Part shown: piece by piece, positions 27,428-38,000 of the stretch
Position numbering within the stretch: position 1 is the stretch's first letter
Layout of the letters: each line of letters begins with the position of its first letter
IMG/VR virus record: IMGVR_UViG_3300027763_000059
Span: 1 to 64,000 of that record
From: a virus
Direction: 5' to 3' (one strand)
DNA: 64,000 bases
Translations under genes and position numbers: made by a program
Notes under the pieces: generated by a model
Databases searched by the model: none
The model's input: the letters and a program-made list of their open reading frames with translations, nothing else
What the model was told of the DNA's origin: nothing

Positions 27428-29050
27428 ATGGCAACATATTACAAATATGCTGAGAGAGAAGCGGACAGTCAAATAAATTGGGAGGAGATAAGTAAGAACT
27501 TATCCGACACACTTACTGAGGCAAATAACTTAAGAGAGCAAAAGAAGACGGCTATTGACGAGTCTACTCGTGCATTCTCAAAAACATTAGCTAACGCTAC
27601 ACAAGGAGAGAATGGTCTTGTAAACCAAAAAACATTGGATTATGCAGAAAATGCAACTCAGTTAATGTTAATCCAAGAACGATTATTAAAGTCAGGTCAG
27701 ATGAAGTTTAAGGATTACGCTACTGTAAGACAAAACTTAATTGACAGTACAGATCAAGCGTTTGGTTTAGCTAAAGAGTACCAAGAGGAGTACTCGAAGA
27801 AAATGCAGCGATTGGAGTCAGGTGTATCTTCAGGATTAGAATCTTGGGAGATGGAGCAATTAGAAGGTTACGCTAACTTAAGTGGCATGAACTTCTATCT
27901 AGACCCTACTACAGGTAACGTAAGTATGGCTAAGGTACTAAAGAAAGAAATTGATGGGCAGACAGTAGACGTTATGGATGAGGATCCAAACAACTATGTT
28001 AATGTCAATACAGCTCGTAACCGATTGAAATCATACCACGATAAGTTTAAAGTTGAGGAATCTTTGCAAGAAGCTGCCAAGATGTTGGGTAAAAACAAAG
28101 AAGATGTTATAAAAGCAGGTGGTTCGTTTAGAGCAGGTCAGATTATAACAACTTCTGATCCAACTAAAAAGAAGGATCTAGATGGAGCTATCAACCTTTA
28201 CAACAAGGCTGAGGAGAACTTTATATCTTCTCGTTTATCTAACGACTACAATGTTCAGTCTGTACTATACGATCACGAGAAATACGATCCGGCTACAGGA
28301 GAAGCATATAGATACTCATTTGATCCTAAAGACCAAGGGAGTAATGTCATCTTAATGAAGACTGAGAACGGAAGGACTGTAGTTGATACAAGTGGTAAGT
28401 ACTACAAAGAACAATACGGTGTTGCAGAAAAGTATATGCAACAACAGTTACGTAGTATGCTTGACCGTGAGGTTTCAAGAGATACTTATACTGAGCCTTC
28501 TAACTATACACCTGAGTATATTCTTGATAGACAAGATAAAGGAAGAGCTGAAAAACAACAGAAGACTGAGGCTGCAAATATGTTAGGATTACTTTACTAT
28601 GGTAACGAAGGTGATATTCAAGCAGCGTCTACTTACTTCCAACAGAAAGACCCTGATATTGTTAATGTTGTAAGAGGAAACAATGCAATCCTTGTCTATA
28701 GACAAATTAGAGATAAAGATGGATCTTACTTAAGAACTACTGAAGAGAAGATTCCTTTAAGGGATGTAAATGGAATGAAAATATCTCAGGATAGATTTAT
28801 TCAGGCTGCATCACCTAGATTAGCAGGAATAAATGATATCTTTACAGGATTAGACGAAGGTAGTTACGTTAAAGGCAAACCATTATACAATGTGGAAAAA
28901 CCTATATACACTAAAAGTAAAAGCAGTGATTTGCAGCCTTCAGGTAGTAAACCAAATCTGACTGCTGAACAATGGAATACAAAATGGGAAACCCTTAAAA
29001 AAGGTCAAACAATGGTTGGATTAGATGGTAAAACTTATACTAAACAATAA
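27428..29050 (+). CDS. internal virion / ejection protein 2, 540 aa
   Basis: A largely helical, charged 540-residue protein without signal peptide or membrane segment (NWEEISKNLSDTLTEANNL at the start, several long helices to about 150, a Lys-rich end). No enzymatic motif was seen. It sits between ejection protein 1 and the giant protein, six bases before the latter, and is probably packed with them and released through the tail. The C-terminal GLDGKTYTKQ resembles short segments at the N-terminus of the giant protein. Confidence 0.65.
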   Translation: MATYYKYAEREADSQINWEEISKNLSDTLTEANNLREQKKTAIDESTRAFSKTLANATQGENGLVNQKTLDYAENATQLMLIQERLLKSGQMKFKDYATVRQNLIDSTDQAFGLAKEYQEEYSKKMQRLESGVSSGLESWEMEQLEGYANLSGMNFYLDPTTGNVSMAKVLKKEIDGQTVDVMDEDPNNYVNVNTARNRLKSYHDKFKVEESLQEAAKMLGKNKEDVIKAGGSFRAGQIITTSDPTKKKDLDGAINLYNKAEENFISSRLSNDYNVQSVLYDHEKYDPATGEAYRYSFDPKDQGSNVILMKTENGRTVVDTSGKYYKEQYGVAEKYMQQQLRSMLDREVSRDTYTEPSNYTPEYILDRQDKGRAEKQQKTEAANMLGLLYYGNEGDIQAASTYFQQKDPDIVNVVRGNNAILVYRQIRDKDGSYLRTTEEKIPLRDVNGMKISQDRFIQAASPRLAGINDIFTGLDEGSYVKGKPLYNVEKPIYTKSKSSDLQPSGSKPNLTAEQWNTKWETLKKGQTMVGLDGKTYTKQ

Positions 29051-29056
29051 AATATA

Positions 29057-32000
29057 ATGGCTAAACAATGGACACCACCTAGTGATGGATTAGCAACTAA
29101 AAGCACTAAATTTGTACCACCATCCGATGCAGTTGAAGTAAAAAAAAAAGCTTCTTCAGAATTGGATTCCAAGTTGGAAGAACCTACTTTGGTTTCTTCT
29201 GCCAACGAAGTTGAAGACGGAGGGTTAAAAGTAATTCCGGGCGGGGGTACATTGCGTACACCTGAGAAAATGAAATATACAGGCGATTACAAGCCAACTG
29301 AGAAAAAAATATCAGGAGATGGTGAAGTACTTGAAAGTAATGATGGGACAAAATACCGTTATTATAATGGAAAGTACTATACGTTTACAGATACCTCTGT
29401 AGATAAAAAGACAGGGGCTAAAGTAAATAATTATAATACACAGATTGATAACTCTCAAAGAGTTAAGACGTTAGACAAGATGTTTAACAAGGCTGAGTAT
29501 TATAAAGGTTATCCGGGTAAAGAAGAAAAAGAATACCGTTTCAAGTACAATCAATGGTATGAGGATGATAAGTCCGGTAAAGGATTTAAACCTATCCAAG
29601 ATCCTGTACGAGTAGGAGCTTTAAATAAGCAATTCAAAAAAGAAGGAAGTACTGTCCTAGGTGAAAAAGTATTTGTTGGTTATCCGGGTAAGGAGTCAAA
29701 CGAATACAAAGTATCAGACGATGGTGCATGGATGTATCGACCAAAGGGAAGTAACAATTGGTCTGTAATTACAAATGAAGGTTCTATACTTTCTTTGAAC
29801 AAACAATACGGCCAAAAGGTTGACCCTAAAAAACAAGACCTTCAAAACTTAGCAGTTAAAAACTCAGAGTTAAACGATATCAATCACAAGATTGATGCAT
29901 ACGTTACATCTAATTTAATTGACGATAGCGAAGAGGTAGTTACCGATGTCTTATCTAAGAAGTTTCCTCAATTTAATTTTGAGCAATCCAAAGCAGGAGT
30001 CGATAGGATGACTGTCTCGTTAAAGGGAAGCCAAGATCCTAAGGATAGAATCGAAATTGTATTAGACAATTGGGAGGATTCTGATGACAAGTTAAATGCA
30101 AACTTACTAAAGAGTTTCATGAAGGAGAGAGTTAATATGGCTGAGAGTCGTACTAGCTTGCAAGAAAAAGAAAGTCCATTCCTAACAAGAGATATCGAGT
30201 CAAAGCAAAGAGCTCTTGAAGCAGGGTCAGGTCAAAAAGAATTTGAGCAACCTGAGCTTGTTATTAATAAAGATGGAAGCGTGTCTTACGCTGAGAAACC
30301 AAAGACTACTGCTACACAAAAAGCTGTTCAAGGAATTGAGGAGAAACAACAGTTAAAAGAAGCTAGACAAGAATACTTTTCAGATAAATCAAACTACTTA
30401 AAGACAATAAAGAATAGCTACTCAAGGGGAGAGATTGACAATAAAGAGTTTCAAACTGCAGTAGCTGCTATTAAGGTAGATGACAAAGAGATTAAAAGAA
30501 GTGATGAGTTTATTAATGACGTTAATTATTCAAGAAAAAAATTAACAGAGTCTCAAGACTTCCAAGAAAAGTACATTAACGATGTAACTGAAAAGTTAAA
30601 GTCCGGAGAGATTACTCAGGAGCAATACGATGCTGAGTATCAGCCAAAGATTGCCGAGATGAATGACTCTGTAGAAAAACAAAAGGAACAGCTCAATATA
30701 GATAACAAGAGCATGAACGGTTCGTTGAAAGCTATAGAGAGATCCGTAGCTGAGAATAGACTTGTTCAAGAACAGATTGGTAGCACAGGTGGTGCGATTG
30801 CATACAACGCTATTAAAATGGCTACAGACCTTGGTCGATTAGCAGGGTTAACACCTGAGGATCAAGAGGCGTTTATTCGTGATAATTTTGGAATTGTTAC
30901 TACTGAAGAATTTATAGGCTCTGAAGATAGAACATTTTTGCAACAGGCAGCAATGTCGAGTGCATCTACCGGAGTTGCAATAGCAGCAGGACTTGTAGGT
31001 GGTGCTCCACTTGCCCTTGCTTCGTTATGGGCCGCAGGAACATTTGAGATGTTTGATGATGAAGAATTAAAAGATGTCCCAAAGAGAGATAAATTTTTAA
31101 TGTCTGCAGCATACGGTGTTGTATCATCTTACTTAGAGAAAATAGGTTTAGATGAGTTAGTTGGTGGTGAGATAGGTAAGAAGTTAGCAATGAATGTTGT
31201 TAAAGATGCGGCTAAAAAACTTACTAAGGATGCTCCAAAAGAGTACGTTGAGAACTTATTAATTAGCGAAACCAAATCAAGGCTGCAACAGGCAGGAGTA
31301 AAGATTGGTGTTGGTATGCTTGCTGAAGGAACCACTGAGGCACTTCAATCATTAGCTAATGTAAGTACTAAAGAGGTTTACGATCAATTGAAAGGGACTG
31401 AGTACTTCAATAATAAAACAGGTTGGGAGATAGCTAGTGACGTACTATACGATGGTGCCTTAGGTGCTGTAGGTGGTGGTATGATCTCTAGTGTTGTAAC
31501 CGGTGCTCAACAAACAGTAGAAGGCAGAAGAGCAAATAAGATGGATGCTGAGATTAAAGCATTGATCGCTGCTGCTGAGACCGAGGGTATGAGTGAAGCG
31601 GTTAAGACAACTCTTAAGGCTAAAATTATTCGTGGAGAGATTACCAAAGCGGATGCAATTAATATATTAGGAGATTTTGACATAATCAAGTCAAAGGTAG
31701 ATCAGATGCCAAATACCCTTACGGAAGAAGGTAAGGCTGCATCACTTGACTTAATGCTAGAAAAAGATAAACTAGAAAAACAAATTGAAGGGAAAGACCC
31801 GAATCTTGTTGAGCCACAAAAGAAAAGGGTAAATGAGATTAATGATAGACTAAAACAAATTGGAAAAGATGCCGTTCAAAAGCAAACAACAAGTGAAGTT
31901 CCTATTCAGTCAGAAGCCGGAGTTGGCCAAGAAGTGGAGGGAAGAGTCTCCGAACCAACAGTTGAGCAAACTGCCCAAGAAGTTGTCGGAGAAAAAATTG

Positions 32001-35000
32001 TCGGAGAAGAAGCTCAAGGTAAGCAAGCTCAAGCAGAGATCACTCAACAAGAAGAAATAATTGTTAATCCTTCACAAGGATATTCATTTACATATGCTTC
32101 AAAAGAAGATGTTCCAAATGAACTAAAAGGAGTTGAAGCAATAAATGAATCAACTACTACGATAGGAAAAAGTAAAAGTTATAAACTTACATTTAGTGGT
32201 CAGCAATTAATAGATGCAGGCCTTGGTAAACAAGAAGGGGTAGTACCAACTGAAACAGCTCCAAGTACTGAGGCTGAGTTAGACTTCGAGGTTACGCCTG
32301 AGGTTACTCAAGAAGCTGACGCACTTGAGAAGTTATTGGCTGATGAGGGGATTACGGTAGAATTACCGATGGTAGAGGAGACTGTATCTGAAACTGTTAC
32401 CGCTCCTGAAGAAACTATTGTAGACACCTCTGAGGTGTCCGATAGAGACGTAATGGAGATTGAGGATAACACTGAGAATATAAAGACAGAACAAGATAAT
32501 ATTAAAGAGTATCAAGATGAGGCTAAAGCCAAGGTTGATAAGATTAATAATTCTAAGTGGTCTCCTGTAAGAAAGAAAAATGAGATTGCTAAAGTTCGTC
32601 AAGAGTATAAAGATAAGATTGAAGACGCAAGGATTACTATAGCAACTAATAAGAGTGATCTTAAGAAAGCTGAGACACGTGTTCGTAAAGCTACTAAGAC
32701 AGTTCCTGCTCCGGTAGTTGAAACTCCTATAGCAGAAGCTGCTCCGGTAGCTGAAGCTAAACCTACTGCAAAACCAAAGGCTGTTAAGAAGTTAACTCAA
32801 AAGGAAACTATTCAAAAGTACAACGATCACATCGACTCATTGATTAAGGATGAGAAGGAAAGATCAGATAGGAGAATTGCTCAGATTGCTAACCAAAGAA
32901 ACTTAGCTACAGGTCAAAGACGTACTGAGCTGACTCAAGAGATTCAAGACCTAGAGTTTGCATTTAGAGCTAAGAAACGTGGCTTAGATAGCAAGAAAGA
33001 TGATAAGCAAGCTGCTATAGACTTTAATGAGCAAGGGAATATTAATCCTATTGATATACTATTCCAACTTGACTCAGATAAAGAGACAACTGATAAAAAG
33101 AAAGAGCTACTAGATATAGCTACTGCTATGATGGAAGAGGCTGAGAAAGAAGGATTCTCAGAAGAAGCATTTACAGGAGAACAACCTGAGCCACAAGTAG
33201 AGCTAATTACAATTGACATTAAAGAGAACACCGAGCTAGCTAACAAGGTAAAAAGAATGGGTCTTTCTGAACTTATCGGAAAGAAGATAAACCTTGTAAT
33301 GGCAGACCAACTAAAAGTTGATAAAGGACTAATGGGAGGACCGTTCTTTCCTTTGATTAATAAGCTGTTTGGAAAGGTTGCATGGGCATCTATTAACGAT
33401 ACCGCTGCTATTAAGATTATCAACGGAGCAATTAAGTCTGATTATACTGTGGTCTATAATATGAACCCGGAGGCTATTGATTCTAACGTAGCGGTACTTG
33501 ACTCATTTGAGAGAAAGATTCAAGAGCTACCTAAGAAAATGCAACAGCAGGTATTCATAGAACTTACTGAGTACTTAAATGAGAAGAAGTTTGGGGAAAA
33601 GACAGATGATATACGTAAGATGGCATCAGAGTCAAATAACTTAAATGAGTTCTTGACTAAGCTAAACGAGCTAGATGTTGATACCATTGCTGCAGTTGTT
33701 AAGAGCGTGCTTCCATCAAAGACTGTTAAGGCAGGCACTAAGATTGGTGCTACTCTTCAGTCTCAAAATATTAGCATTGAGGACATCAGAGAAGAGAACA
33801 TCGAGCAGTTTGTAGCAGGACTACCTGCAGGTGCACTGACTATGGTGTTGCAGGTAACTGATAAGAACGGTAACAAGGTAACTAAGCAGACAGCAAGAGA
33901 GGCACTTATGAGCAGAGATCAGCAAAAAGCTGAGGGACTGCCAATACATAAGAACTATCCTGTATACATTAGAGGTAAAGCAGTTGGTATCCTAAAGGAG
34001 ACTACTCCGTTTTGGAATGTGTTCAAGGACTCGTTAAACGAAATAAACGTAAAAGTTGCAGGTGTTGTTAAGCACTCTACAGGTAGAAAGATTACATCAA
34101 AAGAGGCTGTATCTAACGAGATGAGAAGTGCGTCAATGACTGCTTCACAGGCTAGAAAAGTTTCTGAGCCTACTGTTGATATGTACAAGAAGTTTGTTAG
34201 CGTGTTATCTCGTTCTATTCCGGGAGTAAATGTTGTTACATCTCAAAAAGAGTTCAATGACCTGCTAGAGAACTTGAATACTCAAAAGCTATCTACTAAA
34301 AACCAAAAGGTATATGGTGCTGTATATAAGGGTAAGATTTATTTGAATCCATCACTACAGAACTACAACACACCTATCCACGAGTTTGGGCATATTTGGC
34401 TTAATGTAACTAAGACTGCAAACCAAGAGCTATACAATAAAGGTATTGACCTAGTAAAAGACTCAGAGTATGTTGATCAGATTAGAAACAATAAAGACTA
34501 TCAGCGTGTAGTTAATGAGATGCTTAAGAATGGATCAACTCAAGAAGAGGTTGACAACTACATCTATGAGGAAGCACTTGCTACCGCAATCGGTGATAAG
34601 GGTGAGTCATTTGTTAAGGCATCTCAAGCTCTAAAAGACTTTAAGAGTTGGTTAGATAAGCTATACTCATTTGTGAGAAAGATTACAGGTATATCGAAGT
34701 ATACAGCTGAGCAATTGCAAGACATATCACTTGATGAGTTCTTACAGGCTGTATCTGTTGACTTGTTATCAGGAGAGAAGTTATTTGATGTGACTGAGGA
34801 GAGTATGTCTGATGCGCTTCAGCTAATGTCTAAGAGCGAAAACATATCTAAGATAGTAGATATTGCGGCTAAGAATGGCGTATCTAATGAGGCTGTTAAG
34901 ACATTGCTAGCGAGAAAAGGATTCTCGATTAGTGATATCAACGCTGCATTTGTTAAGAAAGCAGCTCCTATTAAAAAAGGAAAGGTATCCAAGGTAACAG

Positions 35001-38000
35001 TTAACGAGAAGACTGCGTTGAAGGATCAAATTAGATTTGAAGCTCGTGCAGCTCGTGAGGCCAAGAAAGATTTGAACGATAAGAGAAAAGACTTAGCTAA
35101 GACTATCTCTGACATGGAGACCACAGGTAAGATTACCACTAAGCAGGCTCAGGCATTAATGGCGCGTATAAGCAAGATTAACATGGACAACCCGGCAAAG
35201 GTTGATGCATTTGTTGAGTACGCAGGTCGAGTATTTGAGAACGCTGAGTTTGCACAGGATGTAGCTAGAGCTAACGCACTTAAGTCAAAAGTTAAGAACA
35301 ACGCTAAGACTAAGCTTGGTATCGCTAACGACTTGATCTCTGAGATTTTGAAAATGGCTTCTATTAATCCATCATTGATTCCATCTAAGGTATTCGATAC
35401 GTACTTGGAGACTATGGAGATGCTTGGTCAAAGAACGACTGTTCTGAAGCTTGAGGATAGGGGAGAGCTTACGCAAAAAGTGTCCGACATATTGGACGCG
35501 GTTAACGAGGAGTTATCCGTAGCCGGTGAAATGTCTGAGCGTTTTGAAGCTTATGACAAGAAAGAAGTTGATAGTGAAGGGAAGATAGACTTTGCTAAGA
35601 CATTAAGTAAGATGGTAGCTGACGGTACGATTACCGAAGAAGATGCTGACATCATGCGCAAATACAAGTCTGAGATAATTGACAAGGAGTCAACTAAGAT
35701 GACTGAGGAAGAACTTGAGACAGAGAAAAAATCATTGATTAGCATACTTAAAAAAGATGTTATAACTGATGAGGCTATCAAAGATCTACCATCAAGACTA
35801 GAAAGAGATGATGCTAAATCACTTAAAGAATTAATTAATACTGATGCAGTTAAGTCATTGAATAACACTACGTTAAAGAACTTACTAAAATTAGTTGATA
35901 ACGTAAACAACGGTTTCTTTCCTCACTTTGGAAAGGTAATGCAAAGAAGATTAAATTCTATTAATAATGCTCCTACATTAAAATCTTCTGTTAAAAATGC
36001 TAATCCACTAAGAGTTAGTTCTGCTCTAAGTAAGATTAAATCATTGTTTGTAAAGAAAAGAAATTATGTTTTAGATATGGAACGTAGTATTTCTTTAGCA
36101 AATATTGATCAGGTATTCGGAGATTTTAAAACAGAGAATATTTCAGAGACAATGTTTGATCCATCTCGAAAAGCGCACGCTGCATTTGAATCCACGTTTA
36201 GAGTGATTCAAGATAAGTTAGAGAAAGCTAGACAAGATGTATTTATTTCTTTGGGTAAAAGTCCGAATAAAGCAATTATGTCTGACTTTAAGACTATGAC
36301 TTATTTACTTCAACTTGAGAAAGAGTCTAACCCTGATAGCAAACAAGTAAACAATGCTGTTGACTTTATTAATGCTACAATAAGTCAAATTAATGATGAG
36401 TCATCAAATTACACAGAGAAAGATGCTAAGTTCTTACAGGAGATATTAGATGAATATACTAATAAAAAAGCTTTAGTAAAAGAGTATGGTAAACCATATG
36501 AAAAATTTACTGCAGTTGAAAAGTCAAGTATTGAATTAGATAACAAAAAACTTTACAACTCGTTTAATGCATCTGAGAAAGCTTCTATTAAAGCTATTCA
36601 GGAAGCAAATGAATCTATGACTGAGAAGGCTGTATACACATCAGGAATTATTAGAGGTGATAAGATTGACCCAATTGCTAACTATGTACCACACGTTGTA
36701 CTTGCAGAGGTTAGACCGGGAGAAAAAATATCAGGAGCAAGTGATGTAGATAGCTTTAATAAATCAAGAAAGCCATCTACTAAGGCTAATAACTTAGTAA
36801 AACGTACAGGTACTGTAACAGCTATTAGCTTTGATCCATATCAATCTACTCTTAATGCAACTAAGAACGTATTGCTAGATTTCTATATGACCGATCCAAT
36901 TATTACAGCGAGAATGACTATTAATGAGACTCGTAAAAAATTAGAAGAGGAAGGTATTACGAAGGAACAAAATTTATTTTTAAATGCAATTAGAGACGCA
37001 TTTGAAGAGGCTACAAAAAATGTATTAGTAAATAGTTTCCAACAAGATGAGATCTTAAGCAAGGTGGCTAGAGTTATTACAAAGGCAGGATATAGATCTT
37101 TGTTAGGTACAAGCACAGTTCGTACTGCATCAGAGTTACTATCTAACATGAGTGCTGTTGCATTGATGGAAGGAAAAGCATTTCTTAAAGGGGCATCTAA
37201 AGAATTCAGGAAATACTCAAATCCTGAAGAAGGAATTGATATCATGATAAATAGTGGAGCCACTCAAATTAAGCGTGTTATGGGTGGTAATACTCAAGGT
37301 AGTATGTTTATTGATCCTGCTATTATGAATAGCGTTGTTGGTATGAAAGATGGAAAAGCAAAATCCAAATTAGAGAACACGATGCAAATGATTTATAATA
37401 GATCACTTAAGAATCCTGTTAATTGGATTGAGGCTACATCAGATGTTATGATGTCTGCTCCCGATATACTTGTAACAAGACCCACTTGGTTTGGAGCATT
37501 TGCTAATGAGTTTGAGAAGGTGTCAGGAAATAAGGTTGACTTTGATAAGATTAAGGCCAATGATGAGGCTTACATGAACGATAACAAGGATGCTATTGAA
37601 GCTGCAAGAAAGAGAGCAGATAAGGCTGTATTCAAGTTGAGTGCTACGAATAACCCTTACATGGGTGTATTAAAGAATAATATATCACCTGATATTAGTG
37701 GAATTGCTAAGACTATTAAAATATTCGATAACTACTTGAATACATTTACTATGTATGAGTATACTAATGCTCGTACTGCAATCTATGCATTGGCAGGTCA
37801 AGGTATGATTAGTAAGAAAGAGGCTATATTATTATTAGCAGGTGTTACTACGCGTATGATCACATACTCATTACTATTAAAGGTATTAGGTAGTTCTTTA
37901 TTAGGATTATTTATGGGGGATGATGATGAAGATGATGATAAGACCTTCATGCAAAAGCTTGGGCAAGCTGCGGCATCTGCCGGGACGACAATGATGCTTG

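Noticed and set aside
32944-33423. 159-codon antisense gene inside the giant gene
   Set aside because: It is one of many antisense open frames in the giant gene, rich in Ser, Ile and Leu as expected from the complement of Lys/Glu/Asp-rich helices, and the opposite strand is clearly coding.
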